Assembly: GCA_012295225.1 (NCBI GenBank)
Contig: WMKK01000004.1
Span: 163,065-227,064, forward strand
From: Ostreococcus mediterraneus
Taxonomy: Eukaryota > Chlorophyta > Mamiellophyceae > Mamiellales > Bathycoccaceae
Direction: 5' to 3'
Length of the DNA: 64,000 nt
In this document: positions 22,159-32,411 of the stretch, in pieces
How the letters are laid out: each line of letters opens with the position of its first letter
Numbering within the stretch: position 1 is the stretch's first letter
The notes under the pieces: generated by a model
What the model was told of the DNA's origin: nothing
Databases searched by the model: none
What the model saw: the letters and a program-made list of their open reading frames with translations, nothing else
Position numbers and translations under genes: made by a program

Positions 22159-22390
22159 ACTGAGCGCAACACCCTTGCCGAAACAGCAAACGAGGGCTGC
22201 GACGCAAACGACAACTTCTGAGGCACTACTGGCACCTCGTATCACTTGCTTTTAGATCAGCGAACCGCAACGTGGCGGCGGAAACTCTTTCTTGGGGTTA
22301 CCGAAGCCCGCCACTTTTACTTTTCGCTAACTACATACGGTCGCTACGAGACGGAAATTGAACAGTTGAAACCGCTTTAACTTGAACAAC

Positions 22391-24201
22391 ATGGGTGCGT
22401 CGTTTCTAGCTATCCTGTGAATAAAAAGAACTGACTATCAACGTTCTCCTTTTAACGTTTCGCAGGAATCAAAGAAGGTCTCACCGAGTTATGGGATGAT
22501 TTAATGTCATACCGTACCTTGAAAGTTGTCAAAATTAGCGATAGACGTCTCGCCTATGTCCACAAAACTTTGATGGCTGCAATCTTGGTATACGCGCTAA
22601 TCTCTGTAATCGGTGCGCACACATATATGCTGAAAGAGAAACCACGGGTGTACACGTCAGTCAGCGTAAATGATACAGTTCGTGAGATAAATTTGGCTGT
22701 GAGTACATTGAGCGAGACATACTGTGATACGTCATATACAGACTTTGATGGGGACACTTTAGTCCCAGAGGGTGCTCATCTTAATAACAATTGCGTGACA
22801 TACAATCCTACGTCAGAGATAGTGGAAACGAGCGAAGGGGCAACGTTCATTGCTACACACAAGAAGTCTGAGACGTTTGAACGACAGTGCGATGATGAAA
22901 CTGCGCAAACTGGGTGTTCTGTGACTTACTTGACCGAGATCAATCAGTTCCCATTAGATCCCGATAACTTAATCTTCCAGATTCGCCCGCGCTTTGTTAC
23001 TAGCTGGGGATATAATGGATACCCTGACACTGTTACGGTGTACGATTCCTCAACGACAGTATTTGAAGAGTATAGCACAGATGACACGAATACCACTTCA
23101 AGATATCCAAACATGTATCTCCACGAAATTCTTCTTCTGGCAGATCTGGAATTAGATGATAGGAACAGTATTGAAGTTTCGACAAGTTTTGCCGGTGATT
23201 TCCCGCTTTACCGTATGACTGGTGTGCGTTTGAGCGTTGAGTTCACCTTTAGTAATTTCCGACCAATGTCTGACTTTAAACCGTTTGATTTTAGTGCTCG
23301 TGCAGACATGAATGTACAACTCAATAGTGAAGGTAGCTTTGTTGAAAGCGTCGACGCCATCCATTTCACTGGAGCAGCCGACGATGTTTCACAAAATGGC
23401 ACAATCATGAAGTATAGAGGCGTAGTGCTAGAGTATGCTTCATCAGGATTGATGGGAACCGCCGACTTTTACACAGCTATGATGGCAATTATGAGCTGCT
23501 TTATTATGGTTTCTGTAGCGACAACCGTGGTTGACATTATAGGAGCTTTCATTTACGATTCTTTCAAAGATGATAAAATCGAAGATGATGGCGAGAGACA
23601 GCACTTGGAACACATGATTTTGAATTTAGAAACCGTTGGTGTGCCTTTCGGTCACGATGATTTGCAAATACTTCCGAATGTATCTATGAAAGAATTTCTT
23701 CAACTACTCCAGCGTGATATTGTCAAGCTTCATGCGTTGGCCCATCACATGAGCAGAGACCTTGCAGCTGCTGGCGTAAATCAGCATACATTATCAATTC
23801 AACAGCCGATCAAGCAGACGAATGTAGCGAAATTCAAGTGCCGTCTGATTGCACCAGACCGAACAGAAATCTACCTCACGGGTGGACCTCAGACGCTTGG
23901 TCGAGGCCATGGTGGGTGTGAGTCTAAACGGATTTCGCACAAGCAGCTTAGTATAATAGCAAATGTACAAAGCGGTGTCGCATTAGTTAAGGGTTTGCAT
24001 ACTAAGAACGTGTCAGGTGTAGCGTTGTCTGGCGGCGCGTGGCAAGCGTTGAGTGCCAATGATGAAGTCGAGCTTGAGGCGGGTGACATGGTGACGTTAC
24101 TTTTAGATCAGAACGAGCAAGAAACAACTGCGGAGGGCGTGTTTATATATGCTGTAGATCGTATTGAAGATTCATCTGCCAAGAGCTGGTTCAGTTGGTA
24201 G
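22391..24201 (+). CDS. P2X-type ATP-gated cation channel with a C-terminal FHA-like domain
   Basis: Exon 1 is only 4 nt (ATGG, 22391-22394); a 71 nt intron joins it to GAATCAAAG, giving MGIKEGLTELWDDLMSYRTL. The protein is 579 residues. The start YRTLKVVKISDRRLAYVHK is the P2X N-terminal motif (Y-x-T-x-K-x-V) and precedes TM1 (about 36-57, LMAAILVYALISVIG). A Cys-containing ectodomain of about 275 residues follows, then TM2 (about 335-365, MVSVATTVVDIIGAFIY), which keeps the Asp and Ile pattern of P2X pores. P2X receptors are trimers, and in protists several act on internal vacuoles. Unusually, the cytosolic tail is about 210 residues, and residues about 457-570 resemble an FHA fold: FKCRLIAPDRTEIYL, TLGRGHGGCESKRISHKQLS and a GDMVTLLL strand. 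It ends 8 bp from the convergent SANT-like gene. Confidence 0.85.
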
Positions 24202-24209
24202 CTGGAAAA

Positions 24210-24770
24210 TCAGTAGTCAAAATCTTCTAATCCAAGACTCGTTGCAAGTGAGATATTCATGCTCACCGGAAGCCTTGGAAGATGAGAGACATTCTTTGAA
24301 ATGATAACCATTTCATCTAATGCTAGGCGTATATTACGTTGTAGAAGCATCAACGACGATTTACTAGAAACATAATCCTGTATCTGAATTTTGTGCTGTG
24401 TTTGTGCAAAAAGTACATCGTTTTCGTTCATCAACTTTGTAACCGTAGATCGTGCCTCGCTTATACATTCAAGGCTGGAACCATTGCGAAGTGCTGAAGT
24501 CAATATTTTCTGTAATCGTTGTCCGCCGCAATTTTCGTCCAGAAGGGGCTCAACTTTGCGAGCCAACCACTGGACACGAAAAGCGACATCCCTGATGTCT
24601 TTTGTTTCGAGCTTTCTAGAAACGAGTGCGTACAACCTGAGTGAATCTAACGTGCCACCGTTATCCAACCATTTTCTCATGGTAGATTCTAATATGTTTT
24701 GCTCGAGTGCGCTCCAACAAGGTCCTTCAACACGTCCGTGCGTCACGTCTCCGTCTCTTTTGGAGTTCAT
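24210..24770 (-). CDS. SANT/Myb-like protein, plant DUF3755-type
   Basis: From ATG 24770-24768 the product is 186 residues. The part WSALEQNILESTMRKWLDN and LRLYALVSRKLETKDIRDVA then FRVQWLARK has the three-helix SANT/Myb spacing, with Trp at the first helix and the RDVA-x-R-x-x-W-x-x-K ending found in plant proteins annotated as DUF3755. The C-terminal half (MNENDVLFAQTQHKIQ, MLLQRNIRLALDEMVIISK) is predicted helical and may form a coiled coil. In plants the family is uncharacterised and presumed nuclear. Single exon, but a Met at 24785 upstream would need a non-ATG codon, so 24770 is used. It is tail-to-tail with P2X. Confidence 0.65.
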   Translation of the reverse strand: MNSKRDGDVTHGRVEGPCWSALEQNILESTMRKWLDNGGTLDSLRLYALVSRKLETKDIRDVAFRVQWLARKVEPLLDENCGGQRLQKILTSALRNGSSLECISEARSTVTKLMNENDVLFAQTQHKIQIQDYVSSKSSLMLLQRNIRLALDEMVIISKNVSHLPRLPVSMNISLATSLGLEDFDY

Positions 24771-25015
24771 GCACAGATTTTGCAAGTTCGAACGATCTCA
24801 GTGATGAAAGACATTATTCACCACAGATATGTACTTAAATATGAGTGCTGCTGTGCGTACATGTGGTTGTGAATGCTGGAGGCAAGCGCAAGTATCGCCC
24901 GCGTACGTGACTCACGTGCTTGCCACGCGTTGCAGGGTTACTGGCTCAAAAAGATGCCTTTTGCTTCGCGAGCTCACCAAAAGCCTCATATTCCATGCTT
25001 TAAGTAGATTTATAA

Positions 25016-25587
25016 GGGTGACTAAGAGGTCGAAATTAGAATAGTGAAATGCCCAAAGTTATTCCTATTCCCGAAAAATCGTGACTAAGAGGTCGAAAAT
25101 AAGCTAATTTCTTATTCCAATTGCCCAAAGATTGGAATAAAATCGCCAAAGTTATTCCAATCTTTGCGATTGGAATAGCGATTGGAATAGCGACGACGAG
25201 TTAATGACTCAACGATTTTTAGGGGGTCGCGGAGCCCGCTATTCTAATTCCGCACCTCTTAGTCGGAAATAGGAATAGCGAGCCTTCACCTCGACGTAAC
25301 TCACACGTCTCACTGCAAAAAGCTTTGAAAAATCCGTGCGACGGCGCAACAACGCGCAAGGTGACGATGTCGCGCTCTCCGCCCAGAGCACGGCATCGTC
25401 CGCGTCGAGTACACGGCGTTTTCGTTCCCCAAGCTCATCACCAGTCAAAACTGTGGGTATGTGTTGACCAATTGTGACTCGAGGCTGTTCGTTATTTCAA
25501 TCGAGGACCTCTTAGTCGGAATTAGCATAAAATTGCAATATACACCCGAAAAAAGGCGCTATTCTAATTTCGACCTCTTAGTCACCC
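25016..25587. mobile_element. PIF/Harbinger-like MITE C (572 bp)
   Basis: The terminal inverted repeats run GGGTGACTAAGAGGTCGAAA then TTAGAATAG at 25016 and are mirrored at 25559-25587. The 3 bp TAA flanks both ends (25013-25015 and 25588-25590), the usual Harbinger target duplication. Additional copies of ACTAAGAGGT occur inside, near 25083, 25253 and 25507, like subterminal transposase-binding sites. No transposase is encoded. Its terminal motif GGGTGACTAAGAG is nearly the same as that of element D at 46.6-47.9 kb. Confidence 0.85.
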
Positions 25588-25871
25588 TAAGTTTATTTTA
25601 ATACAGATGACGTCTTGGAAATGAATTTTCTTATAATCAGTTGAGAAAATCTCAAGCCTAGATCGGTGAAAATAGCATATGAATCGATCATATTGTAACC
25701 TAAAAAGCGAGCATGATACCGATTTGTTTTTCTCCTTCAATACGAAATATTCGCGCTTGGACATTTTAGGGCTGAACTTGTATTGACTCCGCGTCCGACA
25801 GACGACAGCAGGTTTCGACGGGTGTTGCCACTCGTTTGACGTAAAAAGAGTTCGCTTTTTAAAAGGCAATC

Positions 25872-28330
25872 ATGCCTAGGTCCATGACTCCAGTGTGTGC
25901 GGAGCGATGCGTTCACTTTCGGACTGCAGGTACCCGGCAGCGAAAAAAGTCGCGCACACAAGCAACGTTAAACACTTCAACGCGGCGGCATTTTCATACG
26001 ATACGTTGCGCGGAACAACGCGAAATTAGTGCACACGTTTTTTCGACTAGGAATATTCTCACCAAAAGTTCCGTTATCTTTCGCCGGTTGGTTCTAACTG
26101 CTGCCGGATTGAAGGCGCTGGCGTCTTCAACCGCAGCAAATGGCTTCCTACATAAGGTTTTGGGTGCAGGGGGTGGAAGTAATGGGCACGATGGATTCTC
26201 GTTCAGTGGAGGCGGTGGTGGTGGTGGAAATGACCCCATTTTCGGCGCTCAGCCCGCGTACGCGCGCACTGATGATGAATATGAAGATGATATTTACGGC
26301 CTTGAGGATGATGAGGGTGATGACGAAGAATACGAAGACGAGGACGGTGAAGAGGATGATGATTCTGAAGGTGGTCGCGACGTCGAATCTCGCGGCGATA
26401 AACAGGGGAGTCAATTGAAAAAAGCAAAAAGCAAAGATAGTTTTATTTGCGAATCAGTACTTGCAACGAATTTACCAACTGGGCCAGGAATCCCAACAAA
26501 GGTGAGTACAAATCTGTGAGAGTCTTATAGTAAAAGAAACTGACCTTATACAAATAGTCTGAATTATTCCAGGGCTTGAACGCTCGACGAGGAGTGGAAC
26601 TTTCGAAAAAGGATCTATCTGATGATCTTGAGCAACTGCTTAATACTGGCCTATTCGCAAACGTTGATGCAAACGTGACACCAAAAAAGAGCGGATATGC
26701 TGTGGAGTTTGTTTTCAGAGAGAAGATTTGGCCCAAAATTCAAACATTTAAAGTAGCGGGAGCGACTGCACTACCTCGAGATATTGAGCTTCAGGTTCTG
26801 CAGGCCGCGCAAAAGAGTCAAAACTGCACAGTTAGAGTTTTGGCCACAGCAAAAAATATTATCGAAAGTTATTATACTAGTAAAGGATTAACTTTCGGTA
26901 CTATTTCTCACTTTGATGGAATGGAAAACGGTGAAGTCATTGCACATTTGGTCGAGGGAGAAATATCCAGAGTCCAGGCCGTTTATCTAGATGAAAACAT
27001 GCAACCAATCGAAGGCAACAAGGGCTTTACGCACCCAAGAGTCATACAGCGCGAGCATAATTTTAAAGTTGGTAATCTTTACAACGTAGAAGATGCAAAA
27101 ACGGCTCTCAGAGATATATTTTTGCTTCAATTATTTGATAATGTCCAAGTTGTACCGCGACCAGATGAGAAAGATCCCTCGAAGGTCCAGGTTGACATCA
27201 TGCTCAGAGAGCGACCAGTTCGAACAGCAGAAACTGAACTCGAGTGGAGCATTGCACCCGGCGAACAAGGCCGTCCTGATCTCGTTTCAGCTCGACCTGG
27301 TGGCTCTGTATTTTTCGAGCAACGAAATCTTGACGGTTGGGGTAGGCAACTTTTTGGGTCTGTTTCCACGGCAAACTTTTTTCAACCTCAAGACGACCTT
27401 GGCTTTAAATTAGAGTACGTTCACCCGTACTGTTACGGAGACGGCGATGCGTTCAAGTCTTCTTTCAAAACTGCTGTCTTCAACACGCGTAAATTATCTC
27501 CTACGTTTACAGGAGGTCCGCTTATGACCGATGTTCCGGCTGTCTGGATAGATCGAGCTGGTATGAAGGCAACTCTGACTCAAAACTTTTCCAGACAGTC
27601 TCGATGCAATACTAGCTTGGTATTAGAGGAAATAACGACACGAGACGATTCAGGTGCTGTCTGTGCTCATGGTGCAAAACAGTTGTCGAACGGCGTCTTA
27701 TCCGCGGACGGACCAAGAACAACACACTCTGAAACAGGAACAGATAGGATGCTATTTCTTCAAAGTAATTGCACACGAGATACCACCAAATTTGTAAACG
27801 GGACACAGATAGGATCCAGAGACATAGTTCAATTCGATCAGTCTCTTGGACTGAGCTCCAGAATGCCGATATTTAATCGTTTTACAGCAGAGCTAACACG
27901 ATTCTTTCAGGTTTGCTCTGAGAACAAAAAGACTGCGTTACCTCCCCCAGTTTTCGTCGCTCATTCAAAGCTGGGACATATTGTTGGAAACTGCAGTTCA
28001 TATGACGCATTCACACTTGGTGGACCGCATTCTTGCCGCGGCTATAGTGTAGGGGAGTTGGGGGCGGCACGGAGTTTTCTCGAGACCGCGATCGAGTTAC
28101 GCATCCCTGTGCCATACCTAAACACGCATGCCTTTACTTTCTGGGAAAGCTGTACGGACCTGAACTCGAGTTCAAAAGTCCTTGGTAATCCAACAGAGTA
28201 TTACCGTCGGGCTGGTAAAGGGATCAGCTATGGCTTTGGTCTCAAACTTGGACCAGTTCGTGCCGAGTGGTGCAGTGACAATAACCAGGGCAACGGAGCT
28301 ACTTATATTCGTTTTGGTGAGCGCTTCTAG
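25872..28330 (+). CDS. TOC75: TOC75, outer-envelope chloroplast protein import channel (Omp85 family)
   Basis: TOC75 forms the beta-barrel pore that precursor proteins cross to enter plastids. Exon 1 (25872-26501) encodes a transit-like start, a glycine-rich stretch (GGGSNGHDGF, SGGGGGGGNDP) like that of plant Toc75, and then about 40 residues that are mostly Asp/Glu. A 71 nt intron leads to exon 2 (26573-28330). POTRA domains follow (VEFVFREKIWPKIQTFKVAG, VIQREHNFKVGNLYNVEDAK), then the barrel: EWSIAPGEQGRPDLVSARPG, FEQRNLDGWGRQLFGSV, FNTRKLSPTFTGGPLM, NFSRQSRCNTSLVLEEI, DRMLFLQSNCTRDTTKFVNG, FTLGGPHSCRGYSVGELGAA and the terminal GATYIRFGERF. The last residue is Phe, as in this superfamily. 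795 residues, close to plant Toc75. The wording follows Toc75-III rather than OEP80. Confidence 0.95.
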
Positions 28331-28717
28331 TGAATCTCTGAGGCGTGTTGCAATGAATAGTCCACCCGTCCGTGCTCTTCCTCGTCTATAATAAGTCGTT
28401 ATATTTTAATAGCAAATTTGCCATCCCAACGTTGTTCAATATGAACGGCAAACTAAGAAAGTATTTGTTAGAAACATATTTAAATTTCTTATTCTAATAG
28501 GTACTCTTCAAAATCTGAAAAATCGCGCTACGGGAGCACTGTTACAATATCTGAAGTTAGAATACAATATGACAACATTATAAAAACTCATCATTTATTT
28601 TGATTAGAGGAGGGGTTAATTGCCGGCGGCGTAAAGAAAGAAAGAAGCTTCCCGAAAACTGTGTGACCACTACTGCGCGCGCACGCCGAACGGAAGTTCG
28701 TAAAGATTAAACGCGAC
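28331..28717. other. Intergenic stretch upstream of plastid HSP70
   Basis: 387 bp with no supported ORF. It holds the 3' end of TOC75 and the promoter of the HSP70 gene. I see no clear canonical heat-shock element repeat. Confidence 0.5.
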
Positions 28718-30880
28718 ATGTCCACGATTTCGATTCATAAAATTTCGAATTCTAGCATGGCGAATCGAATGACATCGAACTCTTTGAGGACGAGCTCCTA
28801 CCGAGGAAACAATCTCGTTTTGCATAAACGCGTGGTCTTACGCAAAGCATCAGCCAAAGGGCCCGTGGTTCGAGCCGAAAAGGTTGTCGGTATCGATCTT
28901 GGTACAACCAATTCGGCGGTAAGTTTGTAAAATAAATCGTCGGTGAAATCACGCGAAACCAGCACACTTCGCTGGCCACCAAATAACGGGTCTATCTGTA
29001 CAGGCTTGCCTCTTGCTTTGCTGACCATTTCGTATGAAAACTCATTCCAACAGGTGGCCGCGATGGAAGGCGGTAATCCAACCATCGTAACGAACTCTGA
29101 AGGTGGTCGAACGACACCATCGGTTGTTGCCTATACCAAGAATGGTGAAAGGCTGGTTGGTCAAATTGCGAAGCGGCAAGGAGTAGTGAACCCTACAAAC
29201 ACTTTTGCCTCTGTGAAGCGCTTTATAGGCCGAAAATTCGCTGAAGTCTCAAATGAATCGAAGGAAATCTCTTACTCTGTTCTTAACACAAGCGGATCTG
29301 TCAAAATTGATTGTCCAGCGCTTGGAAAGCAATTTGCCCCAGAAGAAATCTCAGCGCAGGTACTGCGCAAGCTGTGTGATGACGCTTCAACTTTCCTTGG
29401 CGACAGTGTAACGAAGGCGGTTATCACAGTTCCTGCATATTTCAATGATAGCCAGCGCCAAGCAACTAAAGATGCCGGACAAATCGCCGGTATTGAAGTC
29501 CTTCGAATCATTAATGAGCCAACTGCAGCTTCATTAGCGTATGGCTTTGAACGCAAGTCAAATGAGACCATTCTCATTTTTGATCTCGGCGGTGGCACAT
29601 TCGATGTTTCTCTACTTGAGGTTGGGGATGGAGTGTTTGAAGTATTGTCGACTTCTGGTGATACTCATCTCGGTGGCGATGACTTTGACAAACGAATTGT
29701 TGACTGGCTTGCCGAGGACTTCAAGAAAGCAGAAGGTATCGAGCTTCTCAAAGACAAGCAGGCTCTCCAACGTCTTACGGAAGCAGCAGAAAAAGCGAAG
29801 ATGGATCTCTCTTCAACAACGAGCGCTAATATCTCATTACCCTTCATTACTGCCACAGCTGAGGGTCCAAAACACATTGATACAACTCTTAGTCGTTCCA
29901 AATTCGAACAGCTTTGTGAAGACCTCATCACGCGGTGCAAAGTTCCTGTTGAGCAAGCTTTGAAAGACGCCAAATTAAGCCTGAGCGAGGTTGATGAGGT
30001 TATTTTGGTTGGGGGTTCTACTCGCATCCCAGCTATTCGCGAACTTGTTCGAAGCTTGACTAAAAAGGAACCAAATATGAGCGTCAATCCTGACGAAGTC
30101 GTAGCTCTTGGGGCAGCCGTTCAAGCGGGTGTTCTGGCTGGCGAGGTTTCTGATATTGTTCTCCTCGATGTGACGCCACTTTCCTTGGGACTTGAAACTC
30201 TGGGCGGGGTGATGACGAAGCTCATCCCGAGGAACACAACGCTTCCTACTTCTAAGTCAGAGGTCTTTTCGACGGCTGCAGATGGTCAGACAAGTGTTGA
30301 AATAAATGTTCTCCAAGGCGAACGTGAATTTGTGAAAGACAACAAGAGCCTTGGCACGTTTCGGTTGGACGGCATCCCCTCAGCACCAAGAGGCGTACCA
30401 CAGATCGAAGTCAAATTTGATATAGATGCAAATGGAATTTTGTCTGTGGAAGCGTGCGATAAAGGTACTGGTAAGAAGCAGGACATCAAGATTACGGGCG
30501 CCTCTACATTATCATCTGATGAGGTCGAAAGAATGGTCGCTGAGGCCGAAACATTCGCGGCTGAAGACTCTAAACGCCGCGAAGAAGTTGAGGTACGGAA
30601 CAGCGCAGATTCTATGGTATATCAGACCGAGAAGCAACTGAAAGAGCTTGCAGACAAGGTTCCAAGTGACATAGCAGATAAAGTGAATGCTAAACTTGCC
30701 GAACTGAAGGAGGCTATTTCCTCTAACGATGTTCAGAGCATGAAATCGGCACAAGAAGCGCTTCAACAAGAAGTTATGGCCCTCGGTCAGGCCATGTATC
30801 AAGGAGAAAATGCTGGAAACACCTCCTCGTCTGCCACTCCAGACGATGTCATCGATGCCGAGTTCAGCAGTGACAAATAA
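28718..30880 (+). CDS. Chloroplast stromal HSP70 (DnaK type)
   Basis: An ATP-driven chaperone for stromal folding and import. Exon 1 (28718-28918) encodes a transit peptide rich in Ser, Arg and Thr ([18 protein letters not shown]) and ends inside the phosphate-binding loop [13 protein letters not shown] 135 nt intron is long for this window. Exon 2 (29054-30880) continues [20 protein letters not shown], then [76 protein letters not shown] and a helical lid. The C-terminus DDVIDAEF is that of cyanobacterial/plastid DnaK, not of cytosolic (EEVD) or mitochondrial forms. Total 675 residues. An in-frame Met at 28943 within the intron is not the start because it would drop the phosphate loop. Confidence 0.96.
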
Positions 30881-31132
30881 AAATTATTCACAAGAGGCAC
30901 TGTCGCACCATTCTTCTCGTTCTACTAATTTAATTCAATTTAATTCAATTCAATTCATGCACGTTATAAAACATAACTGCCTCACTGACAACAAGCAGCA
31001 TAGTGGTCTTGCTTTGATCAAATCTCTTACCCGCTTTCGCGGCGCGAGTCAAGTATTGAGGACAACACGATTGAGTGTGAATTGTGAAAGGCCGGTTCGG
31101 GATGTGCCATTTGTTCGGGGCTTGGACGATGA

Positions 31133-32059
31133 GGAAAGATTTATATATCGCACCTTTAGAGGAGTCCCCCCGAGGTCGACGAGTCATGAACGGTCAAATA
31201 CCACAATACATTGTGTCTTTTAGCGGTATCATATCATTACACCCCATTTGCTACCGGGTGTTTGCACCTTGCGAAAATTCGTGAAAAACGTGATGCGTGG
31301 CAAATACGAGTGAAATCGAGCGACGCGACGCAAACTTTGGTCGACCAACCGCTCGCAAACAGTGACATATACTCCGCGTTANATAANTNAAGCAGTTANG
31401 CNTCGTCAACACACTCACACGTGCGCCCGCTGTATCATTTGTATCGCAGTTACCCTTACACTGTCACACTGAACTGATGTATTCCAAACCCTATATAGGG
31501 TTTGGGTAGGGTTTAGTCAAACCCTAAGAGATGTTCATCGCGCCGAATGCCACTCGAAATGCATCGCGTCCATGTGCGCGCTTCAAGGAATGTCATTCAT
31601 ATGCAGCTTAAGCGTTTTGCGGAAGAATGCACGCAATGGATCGCGTTTGTGAGGACCCATTGATGTTACTGTCCGCGACAACTAAACCCTAAGTAGGGTT
31701 TAGAGCGCGGCGCGTTGACAAGTAATCTGTTAAGCAGCAAGTTAGAATTGCGATGGTGATCCCACGCGTCGTCGGGGTTTGCGCGCTGTGAAACTATGCG
31801 AGACAGTCAAGACGGGTCTGTTGTCCTCGTTTTCGAGCGTTTTCGTCGCGGCATAGTGGCCACGTCGTCCGTTTCGCTTCAAATCATGCAACTCTGAAGC
31901 ATCAAGTTTTTCACGAATTTTCGCGTGCAAACACCCGGTAGCAAATGGGGTGTAATAATCTGATAGTGCTAAAAGACACAATGTATTGTGATATTTGACC
32001 GATCATGACTCGTCGACCTCGGGGGGACTCCTCTAAAGGTGCGATATATAAATCTTTCC
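31133..32059. mobile_element. Non-autonomous MULE-like TIR element B2 (927 bp)
   Basis: The terminal inverted repeats exceed 150 bp and start GGAAAGATTTATATATCGCA. A perfect 9 bp duplication GGACGATGA lies at 31124-31132 and 32060-32068. The interior contains telomere-like heptamers in head-to-head order (aaaccctatatagggttt and further TAGGGTTT at about 31486-31528; aaaccctaagtagggttt at about 31683). It is almost identical to B3 and has the same length, so movement was recent. Scattered N at 31382-31402 can be read from B3. No transposase is encoded; small ORFs in it are not genes. Confidence 0.92.
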
Positions 32060-32411
32060 GGACGATGACATGTAAAGCAGATAAAAGCCCGAATATTTGT
32101 CTAATATCTCTCTAAAAATTGTACTTTATGTGAGGCTGTCAGATCATAAGTATATATGATCTGTGTCGCGCATTCTACTCCTGTCATATAAAATGTACAA
32201 AAGAGTGATTTCAACCAATAACATGTTCATAAGTACCAAGTCGGTACTTAATATGGGACGAAATGGCTATAGGCACGTGTGTTTAAGCGTATTCCGAAAC
32301 TCCGTTTGTTGCTCTCTTATGAAACCGTGAGTTCTCGAAGTACGGCCCCTAGTGCGCACGCACTCCATTCGCGCACTCTGGTCTCAAAGCAGATAGAGGT
32401 CACGGTGCCGC

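Noticed and set aside
21023-22167. 9 bp target duplication for element B1 like those of B2/B3
   Set aside because: The bases outside the two ends (acttgttgg and actgagcgc) do not match, so B1 cannot be called a MULE on this ground.
28943-30880. HSP70 starting at the internal Met at 28943
   Set aside because: That frame begins inside the intron and lacks the GIDLGTTNS phosphate loop,which exon 1 supplies.
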